From Collinsella aerofaciens ATCC 25986 (GTDB lineage Bacteria > Actinomycetota > Coriobacteriia > Coriobacteriales > Coriobacteriaceae): a DNA stretch of 64,000 nucleotides. The translations under genes and the position numbers were made by a program. Below the pieces are notes generated by a model that saw only the letters and a program-made list of their open reading frames with translations, was not told where the DNA came from and made no database searches. Where the stretch lies: NCBI RefSeq assembly GCF_010509075.1, contig NZ_CP048433.1, positions 806,001-870,000 of the forward strand, in the 5' to 3' direction. This document shows positions 48,139-56,081 of the stretch, one piece after another. How positions within the stretch are numbered: position 1 is the first letter of the stretch; the number at the start of each line of letters is the position of its first letter.

Positions 48139-48214
48139 TGGTGGGCCGTCAGGGGTTCGAACCCTGGACCTTGGGATTAAGAGTCCCCTGCTCTACCAAC
48201 TGAGCTAACGACCC
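48139..48214 (-). tRNA. tRNA-Lys(CTT), second copy
   Basis: 76 bases with CCA, the same anticodon arm as the first copy and a standard TTCGAAC T loop. It lies 43 bases upstream of the first copy in the same direction. Confidence 0.95.
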
Positions 48215-48236
48215 GATATCAACACGAAGCAAGAAC

Positions 48237-48314
48237 TGGGGTGGGTAAAGGGACTCGAACCCTCGACCTACGGGACCACAACCCGTCGCTCTAGCCAACT
48301 GAGCTACACCCACC
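48237..48314 (-). tRNA. tRNA-His(GTG)
   Basis: 78 bases including the extra G at -1 paired to C73 and the CCA end. The anticodon loop TTGTGGT gives GTG. Confidence 0.95.
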
Positions 48315-48479
48315 GTGTCCTGTGCGCTTCGCGCTCGACTATTATTGCAAGGAACGCCACGCGATGCAAGCCCCAATTTTCAAGAATTTTGAAAAGAGTT
48401 TTTCGAGCGCGTTTCGAGCAATTCCCACCGGTTCCATAGGAGTAAACTTGCCCCACTGCAAATCCTCGAAAGGACCGGC

Positions 48480-49661
48480 ATGAAAGAACTCTCCAACCGC
48501 ACGGCAACATTTACCGATTCGGTCATCCGCCGCATGACACGCATCTCCAATAAGTACGATGCCGTCAATCTCTCGCAGGGCTTCCCCGACTTCGATCCTC
48601 CGGCGCAGCTGCTCAACAGCCTGAGCACCATCGCCGCCGACCCCAAGCCGCTCTACCACCAGTACTCCATTACCTGGGGCTCCCAGGCCATGCGCGAGGC
48701 GCTCGCCGCCAAACAGGAGCACTTTATGGGCATGCCGATCGACCCCAACCAGAATATCGTGGTCACCTGCGGCTCCACCGAGGCCATGATGGCCGCCATG
48801 ATGACGGTTACGAACCCCGGAGACAAGGTCGTCATCTTCTCGCCGTTCTACGAGAACTACGGCGCTGACACCATTCTCTCGGGTGCCGAGCCCATCTATG
48901 TGCCGCTCAACCCGCCCACATTCGACTTTGACCGCGAGGCGCTCGAGGCTGCCTTCCGCGACAACGACCCCAAGGCCATCGTCCTGTGCAACCCTTCCAA
49001 CCCCTGCGGCAAGGTCTTTACGCGCGAAGAGCTCACCTTTATCGCCGACCTGTGCAAAAAGTACGACGCGTACTGCATCACCGACGAAGTCTACGAGCAC
49101 ATCGTCTACGCGCCCCATGAGCACGTCTACATGGCCACGCTGCCCGGCATGTTCGAGCGAACCATCAGCTGCAGCTCGCTGTCTAAGACGTACTCCATCA
49201 CCGGCTGGCGTCTGGGCTACACCATCGCCCCGGCCCAGATCACCGAGCGCATCAAGAAGGTCCACGACTTTCTCACCGTGGGTGCCGCCGCTCCCCTGCA
49301 GGAAGCCGTTGTCACCGCCCTCAACTTCGACGACAGCTATTACGATGAGGTCCTCGACCTCTACACCGCCAAACGCGACCTGTTCTGCCAGGGGCTCGAT
49401 AGCATCGGTCTTGAGCATAACGTGCCGCAGGGCGCCTACTACGTCATGATGGACATCTCTGAGTTTGGCTATGACAGCGACCTCGAATTCTGCGAGGACC
49501 TCGCATCCAAGGTGGGCGTGGGCGCCGTGCCCGGCTCGAGCTTCTTCCGCGAGCCCGTCAACCATCTGATTCGTTTCCACTTTGCCAAGCGAGACGAGAC
49601 GCTCAACGCGGCGCTGGAGAACCTCAAGTCCCTGCGTGATAAAATCAAACCGCGCGGGTAA
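48480..49661 (+). CDS. Class I PLP-dependent aminotransferase
   Basis: A 393-residue aminotransferase of fold type I. The PLP lysine is K236 in SSLSKTYSITGWRLGY; NPSNPCGKVF (171-180) and the C-terminal arginine in HLIRFHFA are the usual substrate-binding parts. The closest groups are aspartate/aromatic aminotransferases and kynurenine or methionine aminotransferases; the exact amino acid cannot be told. It is a single-gene unit with its own terminator. Confidence 0.88.
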   Translation: MKELSNRTATFTDSVIRRMTRISNKYDAVNLSQGFPDFDPPAQLLNSLSTIAADPKPLYHQYSITWGSQAMREALAAKQEHFMGMPIDPNQNIVVTCGSTEAMMAAMMTVTNPGDKVVIFSPFYENYGADTILSGAEPIYVPLNPPTFDFDREALEAAFRDNDPKAIVLCNPSNPCGKVFTREELTFIADLCKKYDAYCITDEVYEHIVYAPHEHVYMATLPGMFERTISCSSLSKTYSITGWRLGYTIAPAQITERIKKVHDFLTVGAAAPLQEAVVTALNFDDSYYDEVLDLYTAKRDLFCQGLDSIGLEHNVPQGAYYVMMDISEFGYDSDLEFCEDLASKVGVGAVPGSSFFREPVNHLIRFHFAKRDETLNAALENLKSLRDKIKPRG

Positions 49662-49689
49662 GGACGGCCCGGCAACTAAAGTAACTAAA

Positions 49690-49730
49690 GAAGCCCCGCA
49701 CCGCCCGCCGCGTTGCGAGGCTTCTTTTTA
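49690..49730 (+). terminator. Terminator of the aminotransferase gene
   Basis: Imperfect stem GAAGCC.CGCA.CGC / GCG.TGCG.GGCTTC followed by TTTTTA. Confidence 0.88.
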
Positions 49731-49802
49731 TAGCGCTTTCTTAAATGGTTTAGAGCTCTATACTTTAGTCATGGAGCAACTCGTCCCAGAGAGAGGAATA
49801 TT

Positions 49803-50693
49803 ATGGCAGAGCAGCAGCTTATCGGAGCGCTCGAGGCCGGCGGCACCAAGATGGTCTGCGCCACGGGCTATGCGGACGGCACGGTCCTGGAGCGTGAGCA
49901 GATCGCGACCACGACCCCGCAGGAGACCGTCGAGGCCGTCAACGCGTGGTTTGCCGACAAGGGCATCGCCGCGCTGGGCATCGGCGCCTTTGGCCCCACC
50001 GCAGTCAACCCTGCCTCACCCCAATACGGCAAGATCCTGGAGACGCCCAAGACGGCATGGCGCTACTTTGATCTGCTGGGCACTATCCAAAACGAGCTCA
50101 ATATTCCCTGTGGCTACGACACCGACGTCAACGTTGCCTGCTTGGGCGAGGTCACCTTTGGTTGCGCCCAGGGCCTCACCGACGTGGTCTACCTGACCAT
50201 CGGCACCGGCGTGGGCGCCGGCGTGCTCTCGGGCGGTAAGCTCGTGCACGGCATGATGCATCCCGAGGCCGGCCACATCCTGGTCACGCGCGACCCGCGC
50301 GACACCATCGGCGAGCATAGCGCCTGCCCCTTCCATGACAACTGCCTCGAGGGCCTCATCGCCGGCCCTGGCGTTAAAAAGCGCTGGGATGGCAAGAGCG
50401 CCGGAGACATGGCCGATGACCCGGAGGCCATGGACCTGCTCGCAGGCTATCTGGCACAGGCGCTCATGACCTACACGCTGTGCTACGCACCGCAAAAGAT
50501 CATCATCGGCGGCGGCGTGGCCGACCACACCCCCATCGTGCCGCTCGCACGCAAAAAGTGCGCCGAGATGCTCAACGGCTATATCGTCACGCCCGAGGTC
50601 AACGACATCGATTCCTATATTGTCAACAACAGCCTCGAGGGCAAGCAGGGCATCATGGGCTGCCTGGCCCTGGGCGCACAGGCGCTTCAGTAG
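49803..50693 (+). CDS. ROK family sugar kinase (fructokinase-like)
   Basis: A 296-residue ROK kinase. ATP-binding motif EAGGTKMVCA at residues 11-20, catalytic aspartate D108 in DTDVNVACLGE, phosphate loop TIGTGVGAG, and a zinc site formed by H158 (AGHI) and ACPFHDNCLEG (C175, H178, C181). EAGGTK and the PEAGHILV variant are typical of ROK fructokinases rather than glucokinases. AGAGAGGAATATT precedes the start. No sugar transporter gene lies next to it. Confidence 0.85.
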   Translation: MAEQQLIGALEAGGTKMVCATGYADGTVLEREQIATTTPQETVEAVNAWFADKGIAALGIGAFGPTAVNPASPQYGKILETPKTAWRYFDLLGTIQNELNIPCGYDTDVNVACLGEVTFGCAQGLTDVVYLTIGTGVGAGVLSGGKLVHGMMHPEAGHILVTRDPRDTIGEHSACPFHDNCLEGLIAGPGVKKRWDGKSAGDMADDPEAMDLLAGYLAQALMTYTLCYAPQKIIIGGGVADHTPIVPLARKKCAEMLNGYIVTPEVNDIDSYIVNNSLEGKQGIMGCLALGAQALQ

Positions 50694-50775
50694 CAGACGC
50701 ACCCACAGGGCGTGGCGCGCTCGGCAAATCCAACCTACGGAACGACGCCACCACGCCTCATATAAGCCCTCAAAT

Positions 50776-50823
50776 AAAAAAGGCCGCCTAGGACCAAACA
50801 ATACGTCCTAGGCGGCCTTTTTG
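50776..50823. terminator. Bidirectional terminator between ROK kinase and VanZ genes
   Basis: Perfect 14-bp stem AGGCCGCCTAGGAC / GTCCTAGGCGGCCT with A-run before and T-run after. The stop codon of the convergent VanZ gene lies inside the stem. Confidence 0.93.
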
Positions 50824-51257
50824 GCGCACATCAGCGACCGTAAGAGATATCGGAGCACAACGCCCGTTGCCGCTCCACAGCAGTCGATCATCACATCGGT
50901 GATCATGCCGGCGCGTCCCGGCACAAAGAGCTGAATCGTCTCGTCGATCGAGGGAATCAGCAGCAGGAACACCGCCGTGGGCAGCAGCACGTCAAAGGTG
51001 CGCCGCCCCTCAAAATCAAAGGCGTGCGTTGCCAGGATGCCGAGCACCATATACTCGGTAAAATGCGCGCACTTGCGAACAACAAAGTTGGTCACCCATT
51101 CATATGGAAGTCCCACGCCGTGCAGGAAACCGCGGATAGCTTCCATGACCGTTAGGCTCAGCGAGCCCGACCCCGAGCCGGGAACCAGCGAATTGCCCCA
51201 GATCAAGAGCGCCATCAGGCAGGTTACAACCGCCCATTTTCGATTGATCTTAACCAT
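50808..51257 (-). CDS. VanZ family membrane protein
   Basis: A 149-residue protein with four membrane segments and the VanZ motifs VRKCAHFTEYMVLG and DETIQLFVPGRAGMITDVMID. VanZ of enterococci gives low-level teicoplanin resistance, but most chromosomal relatives have no known role. Start 7 bases after the stop of the next gene upstream, so the two are probably co-transcribed. Confidence 0.87.
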   Translation of the reverse strand: MVKINRKWAVVTCLMALLIWGNSLVPGSGSGSLSLTVMEAIRGFLHGVGLPYEWVTNFVVRKCAHFTEYMVLGILATHAFDFEGRRTFDVLLPTAVFLLLIPSIDETIQLFVPGRAGMITDVMIDCCGAATGVVLRYLLRSLMCAKKAA

Positions 51258-51264
51258 GCAGAAG

Positions 51265-52665
51265 TTATGCCTCCGCGCGGAGCGGCGCGAAGCTGGCGGT
51301 ACCGCCCTCGATAACGCTCAGATAGGCACGGCCCGTACGCTTGGCGGTTGAGGACTGCAGGCGCTCGATCTCTTCCTCGAGGATCTGATTGACGCGCTCG
51401 TGACGACGATTTTCCATAATGCCGGCGGCAATAGCCTCGGCCCGCTCGATGCTCTCGCGCGAGATACGGGCGGTATCCTCGGGGAACACAGCGCTGTGAC
51501 GGCCGACATAGGCGGGGGCAGCAGGCTGAGGGGCATCGACGGGAGCGGGCGCTGCAACAGGAGCGGGCTCGTCAATCTCATCCAGAATCGCGGTGGCGGC
51601 GGCCCACATGTCCTCGTGGCCCGAGTAATCGGCCATGGGAACATCAACCTCGAGCGAGGCGTCCGGAAGGTCTCCGGTGTCGATGCGATCTTGGGCATCA
51701 ATCGATGCGGTGATGGCTGCAGGCTCATCGAGGTCATCGAGATCGATGTCCGCGGCACCGGAGATGATAGGCATGCTGGCGAGGTTTGCGTTGTACGGCG
51801 CAGCCTCAGCCGCCTGCTGCTGGGCAGGAGCGCCCCAAAGCGAGCTTTCGGCGGCACGGCGGGCGGCAACGGCCTCCTCGTCCGCGGCCATGGCTTCATC
51901 AACGTACGAATTGTCGGCAGAAGCGTTCGCGTCCGCCGAGGTAGCGCTGTAGGCGTTATTGGCTGCCGCGTTGGCGACGAGTGCCACGAAAGCCGCCGTG
52001 CTGCCCGCAGGGGCGGCCTGGGAGCCAGACACGGCGCGTGCCGCGGCGGCGATGTCGTCGCGATTGAAGGAGCCGGTCTGCCCGCCGTTGGTGAGCTCGT
52101 CGATGGCGACTTGATAGACGTCGCGCGAGTGTGCAGGGTCGCAGCTCACCGGCGAATCGTCGTCGAGCATACTGTCGATCATGGACCAAGCCTCGTCCTC
52201 GTCCATAGCATCTGCGGCTCGAGCGATGGTAGGGACACCATCATCGGCATGACGGCGCTGGAACGCACCAGTCAGGCCGGAAAGGAATGCCGAGGTAGAC
52301 TGCTCCGCCTGAGCCTGAGAAGCAGAAGTCGCAGCGTAAGGAGTCGCATCCTGCTGCTGAGCTGGAATCGAGGCGGTCTTGAACTCGCTTTGATGCTGAT
52401 TGAGATTGGCGGCACCGCCCATGGCATCGGGCTGGAACAGACGCTCTTCACGCTGCGCACTGTACTCGGAGATACCCAGCGAGGCGGCATAGATACCCAC
52501 GCCCGCCACCGCACCCACGGCGAAGGGAACCGCACCCGCCACGACCGTCTCGTTCACCGACGAAAACGGCAGCGTCGCGGCATACATAACCACGGGAGCG
52601 GCAAGGCCGATCCCGCACGAAAGTCCGGCAAGGACTGCTCGTTGTGTTGCATCAGAAGAAGCCAT
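51265..52665 (-). CDS. Membrane protein with long Ala/Asp/Glu-rich tail, unknown function
   Basis: A 466-residue protein. Two membrane helices lie near the N-terminus (LAGLSCGIGLAAPVVMYAATL and VVAGAVPFAVGAVAGVGIYAASL), followed by about 370 residues of low-complexity acidic sequence and a conserved-looking C-terminus (ENRRHERVNQILEEEIERLQSSTAKRTGRAYLSVIEGG). The start is the ATG preceded by GGGGAGAGCTC. The tail is probably cytoplasmic. Nothing similar was recognised; it may be specific to this lineage. Confidence 0.65.
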   Translation of the reverse strand: MASSDATQRAVLAGLSCGIGLAAPVVMYAATLPFSSVNETVVAGAVPFAVGAVAGVGIYAASLGISEYSAQREERLFQPDAMGGAANLNQHQSEFKTASIPAQQQDATPYAATSASQAQAEQSTSAFLSGLTGAFQRRHADDGVPTIARAADAMDEDEAWSMIDSMLDDDSPVSCDPAHSRDVYQVAIDELTNGGQTGSFNRDDIAAAARAVSGSQAAPAGSTAAFVALVANAAANNAYSATSADANASADNSYVDEAMAADEEAVAARRAAESSLWGAPAQQQAAEAAPYNANLASMPIISGAADIDLDDLDEPAAITASIDAQDRIDTGDLPDASLEVDVPMADYSGHEDMWAAATAILDEIDEPAPVAAPAPVDAPQPAAPAYVGRHSAVFPEDTARISRESIERAEAIAAGIMENRRHERVNQILEEEIERLQSSTAKRTGRAYLSVIEGGTASFAPLRAEA

Positions 52666-52978
52666 GAGCTCTCCCCATCTTCCAGCACCCAAATCGCATC
52701 ATTCAGTTGGCTGCGCGAGAGAAGATGAAGCGGGGCTATGCCCCAAAGCAACGGTATATGGTTCGTTTCATCTGCGTTTTCCGTCGCGAAGCTTAAAAGC
52801 TATTATGCGAAACCGCCCTGTCGATTGCAAGCGACGATGTCGGATTGAAACGGGAAACCTGCTGCTTGCAAGTCTTATGGTCAAAAATAAGTGCGAAGCG
52901 GCGATATAGAAAAGGGCCGAGGCTCAAAGCCCCGACCCTTTATCGCATTGATGATTAACGCTGCGTGTGGATTACAAC
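52666..52978. other. Intergenic region between rho and the membrane protein gene
   Basis: 313 bases holding the rho terminator (52912-52941) and an A/T-richer segment before it that may contain the promoter of the membrane protein gene. No other gene seen. Confidence 0.5.
52912..52941 (-). terminator. Intrinsic terminator of rho
   Basis: On the minus strand AGGGTCGGGGCT-TTG-AGCCTCGGCCCT is followed by TTTTC, 38 bases after the rho stop. Confidence 0.88.
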
Positions 52979-55552
52979 CTAGAACGTCTGCTCGTAGTCG
53001 CTGTGCTTTTTGGCCGAACGCACCAGGAACTCCTGGTTGGTGTTGGTGCCCTTAAGACCCTTGATAAACGATGCGGCCGCGCGCTCGGTGTTGTTCATGC
53101 CGGCAAGAATGCGACGCAGGCCAAAGACAAACGGACGCATCTGCTCGTCGACCAACAGGTCCTCGTTACGCGTGCCGGAGGCAACGGGGTCGATAGCCGG
53201 GAAGATGCGGCGATCGGCTAGGTCGCGGTCAAGCTTGAGCTCCATGTTGCCGGTGCCCTTGAACTCCTCAAAGATGACCTCGTCCATCTTGGAACCGGTG
53301 TCGATGAGGGCAGAGGCCAGGATGGTGAGCGAGCCACCGTTCTCGATATTACGGGCTGCGCCCAGGAAGCGCTTGGGCGGATACAGGGCCGCCGAATCGA
53401 CGCCGCCCGAAAGGATGCGGCCTGAGGCGGGCGCCGCCAAGTTGTAGGCGCGGGCAAGACGCGTGATGGAGTCGAGCACCACCACGACATCGCCGCCCAG
53501 CTCCACGATGCGCTTGGCGCGCTCGATGACGAGCTCTGCCACACGAGTGTGGTTGTCGGCGGGCATATCGAAGGTCGACGCAACAACCTCGCCCTTGATG
53601 GAACGCTGCATATCGGTAACCTCTTCGGGGCGCTCGTCGACGAGCAGGCAGATGAGGTGCACCTCGGGGTTGTTAATCGAGATAGACTGGCAGATCTTCT
53701 TGAGGATTGTGGTCTTGCCGGCCTTGGGCGGGGACACGATCAGGCCACGCTGACCCTTGCCGATCGGCGACACGATGTCGATGGCGCGACCGGTAATGGA
53801 GTCCTTGCCATGCTCCATGCGCAGCGGCTCGTTGGGATAGACCGGGGTGAGGTCACCGAACTTGGGGCGGTTGCGAATCTGCTCGGGGTCTAGACCGTTG
53901 ACGGTCGTGATTTTGGCGAGGCCGGCGCGCTTGTCGCCGCCGCGCGAAGGACGAAGCGAGCCCTCGATGACGTCGCCCGTGCGCAGACGCGCGGAGCGGA
54001 TGAGGTAGGCGGGCACGAAGGCGTCGTCGTTGGACTTCATGTAGCCATGGGCGTGGATGATGCCGGAGCTGTCCGGGCGAATCTGCAGAATGCCCTTGAT
54101 GTCGCGGAAGCCCTCGGCCTTCGCAGCGGTGACGTAGATCTCTTCGACGAGCTCGGCTTTCTTCTTGCCGGTCGTCTCGATCTCGAACTCCTTGGCCTTC
54201 TCGCGCAGTTCGGCGACCTTCATGGCAGCGAGCTCCTCGCGCGAAAGCGTGGGCTCGGTGGGGGCGGCGTTGCGCTCCTTGTTGCGCTGTTTGCGATCGC
54301 GCTGACGGTTGCGACGGTCGTTGTTGCGCTCGTCCTTGCGATCGTTGCGCTCCTCGTTGCGCTTGTGCTGGCGACGGTTGGAACGAGTGCCGTCTTCGCC
54401 CTCAGCGGGGGCGGCACCATCGGTTGCGGCGGCGCCGGCATTGGCCGCAGCGGCGTCATTGGCCTCGGCGCCGGAATCAATCTGCGCTTCGGCATCAGCC
54501 TGCTGCTCGGACGCCTTGGCCTTAGCGGACTTCTTACGACCGCGCTTGGGCTTCTCGGACGCAGGCTGTTCGACGTCCTGGGACTCAGCGGCATCAATCG
54601 ATGCATCGGCGGTCGTCTCGGCGGAATCCTCGGACGCACCCTTCTTGGCAGCCTTGGCCTTGAACGTGCGCTTAGCAGCAGTACGATGGCTGCGACCAGG
54701 GCGGACGTCGGCGGGCTCGACATCAGCAGAAACGGCCTCGGAAGTCGTAGCATCCTGGACGGGCGCGTCGGCAGCGGTTGCAGGCTCGGCGGTCGCCGCA
54801 GCATCCCGAGCGGCGGCGGCTGCGGCTGCGGCCTTCTCGGCCTCGACGAAAGCCTTGGGCTTGCGACCGCGACGGTGCGGGCGCAAAGCCGGATCGACAA
54901 CGGGAACTTCGCTGGCCTCGGCAGGCGCAGCGGGCTCAACAGGCGATGTGCCCTCCCCTGCCGCGGAACGGACCGAAGCCTCAGCGAGCTCGGGGGTTAC
55001 CTGATCGGCAACCTGCTCGGCCTTAGCAGCCGTGCGACGGCGTGTGCGCGGTACCGGCTTCTCGGTTGGCTGGTCGGCGACAGGGGTCTCGGTGGCGGCA
55101 GGCGTCTCGGGCACAGACGGAGCTGCAAGCTCGGTCAGAGCCGCGGCCTCGCGCTCGGCAGCACGACGGCGGGCGCGCACCACCTGAGCCTCGCTAATCT
55201 GCGCCAACGCACGTGCCTGCGCGACCTCATCGGAAATCGGCGCCGAGGAGTCAGCTGCAACGGTGCGCTTGGCGCGCGTCGTGCGCGCGGTACGGCGCTT
55301 GGGCTTGGTGACCTCCTCGCCGTCAGCGGCAGGCTTGGCCGCGCGGCGCGTGCGCTTGGGCTTTGCCGGAGCAGCCTCCTCACCAGTTGCAGACACGGCC
55401 TTCTCAGCCGCTACAGGCGTAGGCGTCGAAGCAGCCTTAGGCGTCTCAGGAGCCGAGGCTTGCGCGGGCGCCGCGACCTGGTCCGACGCAACCGGTGCAG
55501 CGGGAGCGGCTTGCGTCGTCGTTATTTCGTTTTCTTGCTGTTGATCAGACAC
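52979..55552 (-). CDS. rho: Transcription termination factor Rho with extended N-terminus
   Basis: An 857-residue Rho. The last 420 residues are the standard factor: Rho N-domain (SREELAAMKVAELREKAKEF), RNA-binding cold-shock domain (GIIHAHGYMKSNDDAFVPAYLI), P-loop PPKAGKTT near residue 608-615, Walker B VVVLDSITRLARAYN near 690, and the Q- and R-loop regions. The first about 430 residues are low complexity, alternating Ala/Pro/Glu stretches with basic blocks (KPKRTRRAAKP, RHRRGRKPK-like), ending in an arginine/asparagine-rich block (RNDRKDERNNDRRNRQR). Such inserts occur in actinobacterial Rho and are thought to bind RNA or drive condensation. Confidence 0.95.
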   Translation of the reverse strand: MSDQQQENEITTTQAAPAAPVASDQVAAPAQASAPETPKAASTPTPVAAEKAVSATGEEAAPAKPKRTRRAAKPAADGEEVTKPKRRTARTTRAKRTVAADSSAPISDEVAQARALAQISEAQVVRARRRAAEREAAALTELAAPSVPETPAATETPVADQPTEKPVPRTRRRTAAKAEQVADQVTPELAEASVRSAAGEGTSPVEPAAPAEASEVPVVDPALRPHRRGRKPKAFVEAEKAAAAAAAARDAAATAEPATAADAPVQDATTSEAVSADVEPADVRPGRSHRTAAKRTFKAKAAKKGASEDSAETTADASIDAAESQDVEQPASEKPKRGRKKSAKAKASEQQADAEAQIDSGAEANDAAAANAGAAATDGAAPAEGEDGTRSNRRQHKRNEERNDRKDERNNDRRNRQRDRKQRNKERNAAPTEPTLSREELAAMKVAELREKAKEFEIETTGKKKAELVEEIYVTAAKAEGFRDIKGILQIRPDSSGIIHAHGYMKSNDDAFVPAYLIRSARLRTGDVIEGSLRPSRGGDKRAGLAKITTVNGLDPEQIRNRPKFGDLTPVYPNEPLRMEHGKDSITGRAIDIVSPIGKGQRGLIVSPPKAGKTTILKKICQSISINNPEVHLICLLVDERPEEVTDMQRSIKGEVVASTFDMPADNHTRVAELVIERAKRIVELGGDVVVVLDSITRLARAYNLAAPASGRILSGGVDSAALYPPKRFLGAARNIENGGSLTILASALIDTGSKMDEVIFEEFKGTGNMELKLDRDLADRRIFPAIDPVASGTRNEDLLVDEQMRPFVFGLRRILAGMNNTERAAASFIKGLKGTNTNQEFLVRSAKKHSDYEQTF

Positions 55553-56002
55553 AGTGTTTGCTCAACTTTCTTTTCAAGCCCTGTGATCACATGCTCCCTG
55601 CATAAACCTTCAGGGCGGCTAAACAGTCTAGCTCCGTCAAAAACCGACGGACATCATTGATCTGTATCGAGATATTTGCGTCATATACGCAGCGTTAGTG
55701 TAACACAACCGCCGCCACCTGCAACTTAGTCATTGGGGACGTTCTTAAACGACTATTCAAAAGGGACACTCTTTGGTTTACCGCCCACAAATCTGACTGC
55801 CTCCGCCAAAACTATGGCGGTTTACTACGATGAATCGCTCAACCGCGACCACTCCGAAACTTGTTGAACTAAAACCGCAGGTAGATGCCCTGCACTTTTT
55901 AGCTAAAAGCCGGCGTGGTTGGAATATCTCAATTCATCGTAGTAAACCGGCATAGTTTCGTATTTCCAGCAGTTCCAAATTCGTCAATACGTCGGCGTTT
56001 GC
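55553..56002. other. Intergenic region between argS and rho with repeat element
   Basis: About 450 gene-free bases. It contains the GGGGACGTTC/GGGACACTC motif (55735-55775) and a 150-bp inverted-repeat element (55809-55958). The rho promoter is expected near 55600-55700 but was not resolved. Confidence 0.6.
55809..55958. repeat. Inverted-repeat intergenic element
   Basis: Outer arms of 26 bp (55809-55834 and 55933-55958) match at 25 positions when reverse complemented and contain GGTTTACTACGATGA. A smaller stem, GCAGG-tagatg-CCTGC, lies in the middle. It has the build of a small nonautonomous palindromic element. Confidence 0.8.
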
Positions 56003-56036
56003 AAAAAAGCCCGACCTCCGTGGGAGATCGGGCTTT
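56003..56036 (-). terminator. Intrinsic terminator of argS
   Basis: Stem AGCCCGATCTCC / GGAGGTCGGGCT with a CACG-type loop, then TTTTTT on the minus strand. Confidence 0.92.
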
Positions 56037-56081
56037 CAAGGCTTAGTTAAACCAAGTCTGTACGGTCAAATGACCCGCAGA

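Noticed and set aside
48141-48186. Second tRNA-Lys copy as the attachment site
   Set aside because: It differs from attL within the 46 bases (GGGGTTCGAACC against GGGGGTCGAACC), while the first copy is identical and adjoins the integrase.
54047-55660. A 537-codon plus-strand frame opposite the start of rho
   Set aside because: Glycine/leucine/arginine-rich mirror of the low-complexity rho N-terminus; no start signal.
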